NCBI GenBank assembly: GCA_937902105.1
Contig: CALGTP010000466.1
Location: 1-40,751, forward strand
Source of the DNA: an uncultured Actinomycetes bacterium
GTDB taxonomy: Bacteria; Actinomycetota; Acidimicrobiia; Acidimicrobiales; Ilumatobacteraceae
Direction of reading: 5' to 3'
Length of the DNA stretch: 40,751 nucleotides
Shown: positions 7,872-15,555 of the stretch, piece after piece
How the letters are laid out: the number at the start of each line of letters is the position of its first letter
Position numbering within the stretch: the stretch's first letter is position 1
Position numbers and translations under genes: made by a program
The notes under the pieces: model-generated
The model's database searches: none
Told to the model about the DNA's origin: nothing
What the model saw: only the letters and a program-made list of their open reading frames with translations

Positions 7872-10286
7872 ATGCCGACAATGGCCCAAGTGATAAAGAG
7901 CGGAAAGTACAAGCCGAAGGCGACGTCCTCCACGGCCAAGTCGTCGGGTCCGAGCTATACGACGAGTGGCAGGGACATTGTTCGGGACGGAAAGGTCGTC
8001 GGAACCGCGCCTTCCGCAGAGGCGGCGACCACGATGGCCGCGAACTCCGCGAGAAAGGCGTCCGGGGGGTCAAGGTCCAAGTCGTCCACGGGACCGACCA
8101 CGATCAACCAGGACACCAACGAGGTGCTGGATTCCTCGGGCAAGGTGGTCGCCAAGGGATCGTCGCTCGCGGAGGCGCTGGCGAAGCAGACCCAGCTCAT
8201 GACGGGATCGGCCCCGAACGTCTCGGGACGCCCGGACCTCTTCGCCGTCGCGCCGGGAGCGAACCAGAAGGTCGAGTCGTTCGCGGACAAGTCCACCGGG
8301 ACGCTCGTCACGCCGACCACGGCCACGGCGGACCAGCTTTCCAGGGCGTCGGACGGCACGCTCGACTCGTTCAACAAGTCCCAGGGCCTGACGTACATGG
8401 ACGGCCCGACCTTCAAGGATCTCCAGCCGGTCCTGTCCGAGGCGGACCTCATCAGGGGTCCCAACGGCCAGATCTGGCTGAGGCAGGGCCTCACGGTGGA
8501 CCAGGTGCGGGCAAGGAAGGAGACGGCGGTGTCGGACACGGGCGGGGCGACGGGCGACTCGCTCGCCACGGACTTCTCCGTGGACCTGCCGGACTCGCTC
8601 ACCACCGACTCGCTCTCCTCGCTCCTTGAGAACCCGGTCACGAACACCGACTTCGACAGGATGCTCGCGGACATCGGGACCCAGCAGGACGCCCTCCTCG
8701 CGCTCATGGTGCCGGGGGCGGACGAGCAGGCGACCAAGGCGGAGATCCTGGGCATCAAGGACCAGATCGAGAAGTCCCTCGTCGAGCTTTCGATGGGGCT
8801 GAATAACGTCGAGGACCAGCCGATCGCCATGCAGTTCATCACGGGACAGCAGGCTAGCATCCAGCGGTCCGCCGACGCCAAGCTCCAGAACCTCGCCAGG
8901 ATCGAGCAGAACCTGCTGTACGAGCTTGGGCTTGAGCAGGACGCCCGGAAGGTGCAGGCCAGCGTCGCGGAGACGAGGCTCGGATACCTCCAGACGAACC
9001 TGGACGTGGCCTTCAAGGTCAAGGACATGCTCCGGCAGGAGGAGGACTCGATCTACAACAGGGCCAGGGCGCTGAAGCAGGACTCCCAGGCCACGCTTTC
9101 CTACATTCTGGAGTCCATGCAGGGGATGGACGAGGGCGACATGAGCGCGGACCAGATCGGCCAGCTCCAGGCCCTCGCCACGTCCGCCGGGATCCCGTAC
9201 TCCCTGATCGTGTCCGGCCTGTCGAACGTGAAGAATCAGCTGAAGCTCAAGAACTCCTCCACCGGCATCCCCGGAAGCGTCTGGTCGAAGGAGCAGCTCG
9301 ACCTCATCAACACGCTCACGGACGACATGAGGTCCGACAAGAACATCACCGACTTCAACGGCGTCGCGTCCGGGTACCAGAGGGTGTCCGACGGCGTGAC
9401 CCTCGACTCCGGGCAGGGCGACCTCGCCATCGTCTACGGCTACATGAAGATGCTCGACCCGACGTCCGTGGTCCGCGAGGGAGAGTTCGCCACCGCCGAG
9501 GCCACCGCCGGTCTTCCGGCGTGGATCGTGTCCCAGTACAACAAGCTCCTGGACGGCGGAAGGCTGGACGACGGGGAGGGCAAGACCAGGGCGGAGTTCA
9601 AGAGGGCCGCCGAGCAGCTGTACGGGACGGCGAGGGCCAACTACGACTCGTCCTACTCGTACTACGAGAGGAGGGCCGTCCTTTCCGGGCTGGATCCCGA
9701 CCTCGTGCTCTACTACAACAGCGCGGGACAGACGGACGCCTCGCCGACCACGGGGGAGTCCTCGTTCGTCGGGGTGAACAGGAGCTTCGCCACGGTAGCG
9801 TCGCTCGTCGCGGACATGCCGGAGGTCTCCTCCGCCGTCGAGTCGCTGAGGAAGTCCGGGTGGACCGACGACGAGATACTCCAGGCCGTCGAGCAGAACG
9901 GAGGCATAGGGGGTTTTAGCGACGTTGGCGCCGACACGAAGCAAGGCGCGGTCATCCTGAACAAGATACTGGCCTACGAGACCGGATCGAAGGGCGGGCA
10001 GTGCGGGCGCTTCGTGAACGAGAACGCCGGGACGCGCATGGGCGACAGCTACGAGAGCAAGATGTCCTACGTGAACGTGCCGAACACCAAGGCCCCGAGT
10101 CCGGGGGACGCGTTCGTCATGCCGTACAAGTCCACGGGCCACACGGGGTTCGTCGTCGGCGCGAGGAGGCTGGGCGACGGGACCTACGACGTGACGGTCA
10201 TGGACTCGAACTGGGGCCTGGACGAGAGGGTGAGGACGCACGTGATAAACAGCCGGAAGATAAGCGGGTACGCCCGCATGTCATAA
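7872..10286 (+). CDS. Large internal virion (ejection) protein with C-terminal CHAP domain
   Basis: An 804-residue protein. The N-terminus (1-200) is Ser/Thr/Ala/Lys-rich and probably disordered; about residues 220-660 are long helices as in proteins packed in the capsid and ejected with DNA. The C-terminus (about 695-804) is a CHAP-type cysteine amidase/peptidase: catalytic Cys in GGQCGRF (about residue 711), His in TGHTGFVVG (about 756) and Asn in DSNWG (about 778). It probably cuts peptidoglycan locally while DNA enters the cell. It follows its own extended -10 and precedes, one base away, the second giant protein. Confidence 0.75.
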   Translation: MPTMAQVIKSGKYKPKATSSTAKSSGPSYTTSGRDIVRDGKVVGTAPSAEAATTMAANSARKASGGSRSKSSTGPTTINQDTNEVLDSSGKVVAKGSSLAEALAKQTQLMTGSAPNVSGRPDLFAVAPGANQKVESFADKSTGTLVTPTTATADQLSRASDGTLDSFNKSQGLTYMDGPTFKDLQPVLSEADLIRGPNGQIWLRQGLTVDQVRARKETAVSDTGGATGDSLATDFSVDLPDSLTTDSLSSLLENPVTNTDFDRMLADIGTQQDALLALMVPGADEQATKAEILGIKDQIEKSLVELSMGLNNVEDQPIAMQFITGQQASIQRSADAKLQNLARIEQNLLYELGLEQDARKVQASVAETRLGYLQTNLDVAFKVKDMLRQEEDSIYNRARALKQDSQATLSYILESMQGMDEGDMSADQIGQLQALATSAGIPYSLIVSGLSNVKNQLKLKNSSTGIPGSVWSKEQLDLINTLTDDMRSDKNITDFNGVASGYQRVSDGVTLDSGQGDLAIVYGYMKMLDPTSVVREGEFATAEATAGLPAWIVSQYNKLLDGGRLDDGEGKTRAEFKRAAEQLYGTARANYDSSYSYYERRAVLSGLDPDLVLYYNSAGQTDASPTTGESSFVGVNRSFATVASLVADMPEVSSAVESLRKSGWTDDEILQAVEQNGGIGGFSDVGADTKQGAVILNKILAYETGSKGGQCGRFVNENAGTRMGDSYESKMSYVNVPNTKAPSPGDAFVMPYKSTGHTGFVVGARRLGDGTYDVTVMDSNWGLDERVRTHVINSRKISGYARMS

Positions 10287-10287
10287 T

Positions 10288-12486
10288 ATGCTGAGCCAAG
10301 AAAAGATGAGGGAGTTCAGGTCGATCACCTCCACGGCGGTCACCGCCTCCAGGCAGACCCCGGAGGGGGAGTACAACGCCGAGGAAAAGAAGAAATCAGG
10401 GCTGACGAGGTTCGCGGACGCCGTGGCCGGGCCTTTCGAGGCCGTGAGCAACGCGCTCATCACGCCAGTCGTCGGAACGCTCGCGCGTCCGTTCGGGGAG
10501 ACCGTCGCGTCGGGCGCGGAGCTTCTCGGGAAGGAGGCCCCGGCGTGGACGAGGGCGAACAGGCTCGCGTCGCCGGAGCAGCTCGCCGCCGAGAAGCACG
10601 GGATCACCCCGCAGGCCATGGAAGCCGCGATGGAACTCAGGGAGCGCGGATACAAGGGCGCGGGATTCACGGACGTCATGAACGCGCTGTCGCTCATTCC
10701 GGGGGTCGGCCTGGCCGCGAAGGGCGCGGAGACGGCCGTCGCGGGCGCGACCATCGCGGGAGGGTCGAGGTTCCTGAAGGGCGCGGCGACGGCTGTGAGG
10801 GCCGCCGTCCCGACGGGCGCGAAGTTCGGCGCGGGATACGGGCTTGCCGGTGCGCTCGACGAGGGCGCGTCCGCCGGTGAGACAGCCGTCCGGACGGTGC
10901 TCGGAGGCGCGGCGGGGGCGGCGACGGCGGCGGGTCTCGCCATCGGGGTGTCGGGCCTCGGACTCGCCGTGAAGAGGGTTTCCGAGCTGGTCAGCAAGGA
11001 CGTCAGGACGAAGAACATCTACAAGGACAACCTCGCCACCCTGAACAGCATCGAGGACGGCAACGTCACGTTCAGGAAGGCCGTCGCCAGGACCAAGGAA
11101 CGGGGGATCCCCGCGAAGGAGATCCTCGCCCAGACCGACCTGCTCAACGGGGCGGTGGACAACACGGGAACCATCAGGACCACGCAGGACGGCGGGGCCG
11201 TACAGCAGATGCAGGACTTCATCGCGCCACAGGAGAAAATCATCAGCAGGACGCTGGCCGCCGAGGGACGCTCGGTCCCGCTGGAGGCCGTCGAGAGGAA
11301 GATGATCGACAACGTGAACGCGTCCGGCGTCAGGGGAGCCGACAAGAAGTCCGCGCTCTCGCGGGTCGAGCAGGAGATCGAGGGCCTCAGGCTGGACGCG
11401 GACGAGGCGGGGAACGTCCCGCTGTCCGTGATCCAGGACGCCAAGACGTACAAGTACGCGAACATCAACTACGAGAACCCGTCCTCGAAGAACACGGACA
11501 AGCTCATGGCGAGGACGTTCAAGGAGGTCGTCGAGGAGAATACCAAATCCGTGGACGCGAAGGGGCTGAACTCCGAGCTGGCCACGTTCTACGCCGTGCT
11601 CGGCCTGGTTGAGAAGCTCGACGGGAAGAAGGTGTCCGGCGGAAGGCTCGGGAAATACTTCGCCCAGACCATCGGGTCCATCGTCGGATCGCATTTCGGT
11701 CCCCTGGGGGCGATCGTGGGCGCGGAAATCGGGGGAGGAATCAAGGGTTCCATCATGTCCTCCACGTTCGGCAAGGCGTCCGGAAAGGTGCTCGAACAGT
11801 CCGCGGCAATGAAAAAAGCGATCCAGCAGGTCCCAAAAGGTGAGGCCCCGCGGGGAGGGCCGAAGGTCCCCGCGTCCGACAGCCTGAAGGATGCGACGGC
11901 TACGATCAAGACGAACCTCGACGCCGCCTATTCCATGGCCCCGGCCGCGAAGCAACACATCGACGCCATGGCGGACATCACGGCATCGAAGTTCGGAGGC
12001 AAGTCAATAAAGGCGCCCCTAAAGGGACGACCCCGCGCATACGAGAAGGTCGTCACCGATTACGGCGGCGACGTTTCCCAGCTCACGGACATCGCCAGGA
12101 ATACCGTCGGGTTTTCCGACCAGGCCACGTCGCGGAAGGCGTTCGACTCGCTGTCGTCCGACCCGTCCGTCGCCAAGGCCAAGTACGTCGGCCTCGGCGA
12201 CGACGAGATGGGATACATCGGGGGCAACGTAAAGGTACGCGCACCGAACGGCCACGTCGCGGAGATGCAGGTCAATTCGGAAAAGATGCTGTATGCCAAG
12301 AGCGAGCCGAAGGACTTCGTCTCCCAGTTCGGAAAGGAAGCCTACGACGCGATAAAAAAAGAGACGGGCCTGGAGGGAGGCCTCGGACACTCGCTGTACG
12401 AGGAGTTCCGGTCCGCCGGAAAGACCGAGGCCCAGAAGCTGGACCTGATACGGAGGAGCAACGAATACTACTCGCATTTCTACTAG
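10288..12486 (+). CDS. Second giant ejection/polyvalent-like protein with RelA/SpoT-like C-terminus
   Basis: A 732-residue protein. Residues 100-250 hold Gly/Ala-rich hydrophobic segments (NALSLIPGVGLAAKGAETAV; AAGAATAAGLAIGVSGLGLA) that could insert in membranes, followed by long helices. From about residue 575 on, the pattern K.RPRAYEKVV - LTDIARNTV - GYIGGNVKV - VAEMQVNSEKMLYAK - GHSLYEEFR matches the order of conserved blocks in RelA/SpoT-like nucleotidyltransferase-fold domains seen in phage polyvalent proteins and toxins. Activity is unproven. It starts two bases after the CHAP protein and ends at a strong convergent hairpin, so it closes the late block. Confidence 0.65.
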   Translation: MLSQEKMREFRSITSTAVTASRQTPEGEYNAEEKKKSGLTRFADAVAGPFEAVSNALITPVVGTLARPFGETVASGAELLGKEAPAWTRANRLASPEQLAAEKHGITPQAMEAAMELRERGYKGAGFTDVMNALSLIPGVGLAAKGAETAVAGATIAGGSRFLKGAATAVRAAVPTGAKFGAGYGLAGALDEGASAGETAVRTVLGGAAGAATAAGLAIGVSGLGLAVKRVSELVSKDVRTKNIYKDNLATLNSIEDGNVTFRKAVARTKERGIPAKEILAQTDLLNGAVDNTGTIRTTQDGGAVQQMQDFIAPQEKIISRTLAAEGRSVPLEAVERKMIDNVNASGVRGADKKSALSRVEQEIEGLRLDADEAGNVPLSVIQDAKTYKYANINYENPSSKNTDKLMARTFKEVVEENTKSVDAKGLNSELATFYAVLGLVEKLDGKKVSGGRLGKYFAQTIGSIVGSHFGPLGAIVGAEIGGGIKGSIMSSTFGKASGKVLEQSAAMKKAIQQVPKGEAPRGGPKVPASDSLKDATATIKTNLDAAYSMAPAAKQHIDAMADITASKFGGKSIKAPLKGRPRAYEKVVTDYGGDVSQLTDIARNTVGFSDQATSRKAFDSLSSDPSVAKAKYVGLGDDEMGYIGGNVKVRAPNGHVAEMQVNSEKMLYAKSEPKDFVSQFGKEAYDAIKKETGLEGGLGHSLYEEFRSAGKTEAQKLDLIRRSNEYYSHFY

Positions 12487-12490
12487 GAAA

Positions 12491-12516
12491 GAACACCCGC
12501 CTATTGGCGGGTGTTC
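12491..12516. terminator. Bidirectional terminator hairpin between convergent genes
   Basis: A perfect 11-bp stem (GAACACCCGCC / GGCGGGTGTTC) with a TATT loop. It lies just after the stop of the second ejection protein and covers the last codons of the convergent leftward gene. The T-tract is weak on both sides. Confidence 0.75.
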
Positions 12517-12734
12517 TCGTAGTCGTCCTGCGTCGTCTCGGTTCCCTGCGTCACGAACGCCTTGGACCGGTCCCGCGCCGTGCTCATCTGATACTCCTTC
12601 CCGTCCGGTCCCCTGGAGAACATGGTGAAGAACGACCCGTACTTGTCCGGCTTCGGTTCCGTCCGCGCGACGCCTTCCGTGTCGTGTCGCAGGAACAGTG
12701 GCCGGACGCCGATGTCTTTCATTACGTTTCCCAT
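12501..12734 (-). CDS. Small protein, unknown
   Basis: A 77-residue hydrophilic protein beginning MGNVMKDIGVRPLFLRHD, with no cysteines and no membrane segment. A good promoter (12743-12771) sits so close that its transcript would start about at the ATG. The last codons overlap the terminator hairpin. It is the last gene of the short leftward cluster. No family is recognised. Confidence 0.6.
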   Translation of the reverse strand: MGNVMKDIGVRPLFLRHDTEGVARTEPKPDKYGSFFTMFSRGPDGKEYQMSTARDRSKAFVTQGTETTQDDYENTRQ

Positions 12735-12738
12735 ATAC

Positions 12739-13011
12739 CTAATTCATATCATTTTTACCGGCCTTTGTCAATGCGATCCGACGAAGCTCGCGCATCGCCT
12801 CGCTGATCTCCTCCCTCGTCTTTCCGCCCAGGCGCGACTCGGCGGACTTCTTCCCTCCGAGGCTTCCGAGTTCCTGGGCGTGGACGTTCGGCTTTCTTTC
12901 CTCGTCCCATACGGCCCCGCACTTGTGCGCCCCGCAGTCGGAACATTCCAGCCCACAGCACGACCCGATGATCATTCCTCCCGACGTACAGCTGTTCTTT
13001 GTATGGTTCAT
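12739..13011 (-). CDS. Cys-rich small protein with GGKKSAESRLGGKT motif
   Basis: A 90-residue protein starting MNHTKNSCTSGG; a longer upstream start (13092) overlaps the next gene and is less likely. Six cysteines in CC-x3-C-x2-C-x4-C spacing suggest metal binding. The C-terminal half carries GGKKSAESRLGGKTREEISE, a Gly/Lys/Glu helical motif seen in other phage and plasmid small proteins of unknown role. It sits in the leftward cluster below the LPD29 gene. A promoter for the next gene lies inside its 3' end. Confidence 0.65.
   Translation of the reverse strand: MNHTKNSCTSGGMIIGSCCGLECSDCGAHKCGAVWDEERKPNVHAQELGSLGGKKSAESRLGGKTREEISEAMRELRRIALTKAGKNDMN
12743..12771 (-). promoter_or_regulatory. 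Sigma70-type promoter giving a leaderless transcript
   Basis: On the minus strand TTGACA (12766-12771), a 17-base spacer and TATGAA (12743-12748). Eight bases separate the -10 from the ATG at 12734. Confidence 0.65.
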
Positions 13012-13022
13012 ATCGTTTTCGG

Positions 13023-13439
13023 TTAGAACGTTAGGCTGGAGGCCTCGCGCCAGATCACCTGGTCCGACCATGAGTGGAAGACCCTCTGCCATTCCTGCTC
13101 GTCCCCGGCGTCCGCGATGCCGAACTTCCTGGCGATCTCGTCCTTCAGGCGGTTCCTGACGTCGTTCGTGACGTTCCGCTGGACCTGGACGTACTTGGCC
13201 TGCGGGATGTCTTCCCGATGGTTCGAGAACTCGTAGCAGTCCGTCATCCCGTCGAAGTGGCCGTACTCGTACTTCCCGACGACCTTCGTGACCTGCTCGC
13301 TCGGGACGCCGTTGTCGTAGCCCACGTGGACCGAGTCGCCCCCGGCGAAATTGTGGCTCGTGACGGAGAACCTGATCCCCGGGAAGGACGCCTTCAGTTC
13401 CTTCCTGATCGCCTGTGCCGTTTGTGCTGACTTTGTCAT
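13023..13439 (-). CDS. Stand-alone LPD29-like domain protein
   Basis: A 138-residue protein. Residues 8-75 match the LPD29 pattern (large polyvalent protein-associated domain 29): AIRKELKASFPGIRFSV, a Ser/Gly-rich turn (AGGDSVHVGY), then the E-Y-x3-FDGMTD block. LPD29 is usually one module of giant phage or plasmid proteins delivered with DNA and has no known activity; here it stands alone, followed by a helical C-terminal extension. It starts in the context ccaatATG, 45 bases below promoter 13484-13512, and is the first gene after that promoter. Confidence 0.7.
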   Translation of the reverse strand: MTKSAQTAQAIRKELKASFPGIRFSVTSHNFAGGDSVHVGYDNGVPSEQVTKVVGKYEYGHFDGMTDCYEFSNHREDIPQAKYVQVQRNVTNDVRNRLKDEIARKFGIADAGDEQEWQRVFHSWSDQVIWREASSLTF

Positions 13440-13483
13440 ATTGGTTTTGTTTTCCGAGGCGTTACCCCGCCCCTTACATACAT

Positions 13484-13512
13484 ACTATACCACGAACCGC
13501 TTCGTCAGTCAA
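13484..13512 (-). promoter_or_regulatory. Leftward promoter P2 with palindromic operator
   Basis: Minus strand TTGACT (13507-13512), a 17-base spacer and TATAGT (13484-13489). The spacer contains the palindrome ACGAA-CCGC-TTCGT (13492-13505), shared with promoter P1. The transcript begins with a sequence also shared with P1 (TATGTAAGGGG). Confidence 0.8.
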
Positions 13513-13515
13513 GCA

Positions 13516-13719
13516 CTAGGCCAGGTACGTTTCCTCCAGCGCGACCATCTCCAGCATGTGGGACCGGCAGAGCGTCATTTCATCCTCGAACACGGCATTC
13601 TCGTCGCACTCGTCGCACTTCTTGGCGTCCGGTTCCTGGTGCGCACGCGACGTCCATGGCGACCATGCCGGAGCGATGATTCCTTCCATTTTATCTACCC
13701 ACGTTTTTGCATTTTCCAT
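13516..13719 (-). CDS. Small zinc-binding-like protein
   Basis: A 67-residue protein (MENAKTWVDKMEG...) with CDECD followed by a third cysteine and a histidine (LCRSHM), a possible C-x2-C-...-C-x2-H metal site. It is acidic overall. It begins in the recurrent ccaatATG context, and its stop is only a few bases upstream of promoter P2. Second gene of the P1 transcript. Function unknown. Confidence 0.6.
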   Translation of the reverse strand: MENAKTWVDKMEGIIAPAWSPWTSRAHQEPDAKKCDECDENAVFEDEMTLCRSHMLEMVALEETYLA

Positions 13720-13738
13720 ATTGGTTTCACTTCGTGAC

Positions 13739-13885
13739 TTAGTAGCGGACGAGCTTCAGGCCGAGGCCGTACCCGATCCCGACGAGGCAGATGATCTCCA
13801 GGATCCTGGACGCGAACCGGTAGAAGAACTTCTTGAAGAATCTCTTCGCGTTCTTTTTGATTTTGTTTTTTGTTTTCTTTGTCAT
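13739..13885 (-). CDS. Short basic membrane peptide
   Basis: A 48-residue protein starting MTKKTKNKIKKNAKRFFKK: a very basic N-terminus (about 20 residues), then one hydrophobic segment (ILEIICLVGIGYGLGLKL). It starts in the ccaatATG context. It is the first gene of the P1 transcript and lies 19 bases before the zinc-like gene. The lysine-rich head plus single membrane helix suggest an inner-membrane peptide acting on host membrane or envelope; it could also be a regulatory or toxin-like peptide. Confidence 0.6.
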   Translation of the reverse strand: MTKKTKNKIKKNAKRFFKKFFYRFASRILEIICLVGIGYGLGLKLVRY

Positions 13886-13963
13886 ATTGGCATTGGTTAC
13901 CGTGAGTTAGGCACGCCCCTCGACCCGGCCGCTTGGCGGGGACCAGCGTCCCCTTACATATAG

Positions 13964-13992
13964 ATAATACCACGAACGAACCGCTTCGTCAA
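13964..13992 (-). promoter_or_regulatory. Leftward promoter P1 with palindromic operator
   Basis: Minus strand TTGACG (13987-13992), a 17-base spacer and TATTAT (13964-13969). The palindrome ACGAA-CCGC-TTCGT lies at 13976-13989, overlapping the -35. Same architecture as P2. The leader contains a GGGGAC/GTCCCC hairpin just downstream. Confidence 0.8.
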
Positions 13993-14030
13993 GGGGTACC
14001 TGTGGACAGATAAAAAAGCATCGGAAATCA

Positions 14031-14068
14031 TTGACATCCTGTGTATATGTGGGCGGGCGGAGTATAAT
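14031..14068 (+). promoter_or_regulatory. Candidate promoter of lysis cassette
   Basis: A perfect TATAAT (14063-14068) lies eight bases before the ATG at 14077. A perfect TTGACA is present at 14031 but 26 bases away, too far for normal sigma70 use. It is back-to-back with leftward promoter P1. Confidence 0.55.
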
Positions 14069-14076
14069 GGTGGAAT

Positions 14077-14184
14077 ATGATGACAAGCAACCCGGGACTC
14101 CTCCCGGACTCACACGACCACCTCGTCGAGGAACACGTCGGGAACGTCGGACACGATTTTGTTCAGCAACTCGTAAAATTATGA
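14077..14184 (+). CDS. 35-residue leader protein coupled to endolysin
   Basis: A small ORF (MMTSNPGLLPDS..., ending FVQQLVKL) begins eight bases after a perfect TATAAT and ends in TTATGA, its stop overlapping the endolysin ATG. The arrangement predicts translational coupling. Its second half is encoded by the 40-bp repeat also found at 2153-2192, where the same DNA is read in another frame as a tail-protein C-terminus. Product function is unknown. It might be only a leader that sets endolysin translation. It is too short for routine gene callers. Confidence 0.5.
   Translation: MMTSNPGLLPDSHDHLVEEHVGNVGHDFVQQLVKL
14136..14175 (+). repeat. 40-bp exact repeat, copy 2
   Basis: Identical to 2153-2192. 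Here it forms the second half of the leader ORF preceding the endolysin. Confidence 0.92.
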
Positions 14185-14810
14185 AGCCCATCATCGGCGA
14201 CCACTACCAGACGCAGGGATACGGCAGGACCGAGTTCGCAAGGTCCGCGCTCGGCCTCCGCCTGTACAGGGCGTTCGGCGGCGTCCACCCGGGGGTTGAC
14301 TTCGGGACGAGGGGCGTGAACCTGGAGATCGTCGCCACCTGCGACGGCACGGTCGTCCGCGCCGGCATCGACGGCGGGTGGGGAAACCACGTAGAATTGA
14401 AGGGAGCCGACGGATGGAACCGACAGTACGCGCACCTCTCCGCCGTGAGCGTAAAGCTCGGCGCGAAGGTCGTCGCGGGAACGGTCCTCGGTCGCGTCGG
14501 CAACACCGGATCGTCCACGGCCACGCACCTGCACTACGGCCACCGCAGGCGGAAGCTCACGGGCGGCTGGGAGTACCGCGACCCGTCCGTAGACCTCGCC
14601 GAGGTCCCTGTGCCGGTCGCTCCCCCCACCGCGAGGGTCATAAAGGGCTCCAAGAGCCCGGATATCTACGTCTGGACCGGCAGGATGAGGCACAGGGTCC
14701 CCGACTGGGAGACGTACGCGTTCCTGTTCAGGGGCGAGTCGTTCGAGGAGGTAGACGACGGCGTCATCTCCAAGCTCCCCGAGGGCCCGCCGATGGTATC
14801 GCTTCGATAA
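14181..14810 (+). CDS. M23-family peptidase endolysin
   Basis: A 209-residue lysis enzyme. The M23 zinc-peptidase core occupies about residues 30-130: HPGVDFG (H-x3-D) and HLHYG (H-x-H) hold the zinc ligands, and GWGNHVEL / YAHLS are the usual intervening blocks. It cuts peptide bonds in peptidoglycan. After a Pro/Val linker (about 140-152) comes a separate C-terminal module (KGSKSPDIYVW..RHRVPDWETY), probably for envelope binding; that is an inference. No signal peptide is present, so export depends on the holin-like gene downstream. The start at 14181 overlaps the leader ORF stop; the longer start at 14031 runs through the promoter and is rejected. Confidence 0.9.
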   Translation: MKPIIGDHYQTQGYGRTEFARSALGLRLYRAFGGVHPGVDFGTRGVNLEIVATCDGTVVRAGIDGGWGNHVELKGADGWNRQYAHLSAVSVKLGAKVVAGTVLGRVGNTGSSTATHLHYGHRRRKLTGGWEYRDPSVDLAEVPVPVAPPTARVIKGSKSPDIYVWTGRMRHRVPDWETYAFLFRGESFEEVDDGVISKLPEGPPMVSLR

Positions 14811-14843
14811 TAACGGCCACAAAAGGCCAATAACGAGAAACCT

Positions 14844-15170
14844 ATGATGTTCGAAAAGCTCTCGGAGGAGACGCAGGAGGCCATGAAGTCCGCGAAGAAG
14901 GCCGCGATCAAGTACTCGTCATGGGCGCAGGACCCGAAGGACGAGGTTATCGACGCGATCCTTCTCGACAAGGAGTCCCCGATCGACGTCGAGGCCATGA
15001 TGCCCGGCTACGAGGAAGGTCCCGTGAAGGTCTGGTTCGAGTTCGTCACGCACGGCAAGTCCCGCGAGGAGGCCGAGCGCATGGCGTCCGAGGCGTGCGT
15101 CGTGCCGGAGGCCGTCGCGGAAGAGGTCGCGGAACCCGTCTCCGACGTCCCGGGAGAGGAGACGCTGTAA
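14844..15170 (+). CDS. Small acidic protein in lysis cassette
   Basis: A 108-residue hydrophilic, mostly helical protein beginning MMFEKLSEETQEAMKSAKK, with a very acidic Pro/Val/Glu-rich tail (from about residue 85). It has no membrane segment or cysteine cluster. ATGATG gives two adjacent starts. It lies between the endolysin and the holin-like gene, and the next ORF begins one base after its stop. No family is recognised. Confidence 0.65.
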   Translation: MMFEKLSEETQEAMKSAKKAAIKYSSWAQDPKDEVIDAILLDKESPIDVEAMMPGYEEGPVKVWFEFVTHGKSREEAERMASEACVVPEAVAEEVAEPVSDVPGEETL

Positions 15171-15171
15171 T

Positions 15172-15261
15172 ATGAAGGGCACCTCCATGAGGAAAGAGGC
15201 GAAGAAGGTCCCGAGGAAGTGCCCGGCGTGCGGAAAGGACGCTAAGAAGTGCAAATGCTGA
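15172..15261 (+). CDS. 29-residue zinc-ribbon-like mini-protein
   Basis: MKGTSMRKEAKKVPRKC followed by PACG and a terminal CKC give a C-x2-C ... C-x-C metal-binding pattern with a basic head. It begins in taatATG one base after the preceding stop and is followed four bases later by the holin-like gene. Its tight packing in the operon supports expression. Function unknown. Confidence 0.5.
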   Translation: MKGTSMRKEAKKVPRKCPACGKDAKKCKC

Positions 15262-15265
15262 CAAT

Positions 15266-15538
15266 ATGGCATCAAAATCAAAGATCAACCGCGCGAAGGA
15301 ACTCTGGCTCGGCTTGCCGGAAACGTGGCGCACGCAGCTGGCATCCGCCTTCCACACGTTCGGCGCGACGTTCCTCGGCGTGTTCGGCGCGTTCGTGCTG
15401 TCCGCGACCGACCTGGCATGGACCAGGGAGACGCTTATCGCCGCGTCGTTCGCCGCCGTCGTGGCCGCGATCCGCGCGGGGGTCAAGGCGGTATCCATCG
15501 CGTTCTTCTCGCGCGTCCTCCCGGACCCGAAGGCATAG
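15266..15538 (+). CDS. Holin-like membrane protein
   Basis: A 90-residue protein with a positively charged N-terminus and two predicted membrane helices: about residues 28-46 (FHTFGATFLGVFGAFVLSA) and about 55-75 (ETLIAASFAAVVAAIRAGVK), separated by a short loop. Size and topology fit a class II holin, which permeabilises the inner membrane so that the M23 endolysin can reach the wall. The position two small genes after the endolysin supports this. The family is not identified. Confidence 0.65.
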   Translation: MASKSKINRAKELWLGLPETWRTQLASAFHTFGATFLGVFGAFVLSATDLAWTRETLIAASFAAVVAAIRAGVKAVSIAFFSRVLPDPKA

Positions 15539-15555
15539 CTCACTAAAGGGGGAAT

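Noticed and set aside
14031..14180. N-terminal extension of the endolysin to 14031
   Set aside because: It would run through the TATAAT box and the leader ORF; the M23 domain begins right after the ATG at 14181.
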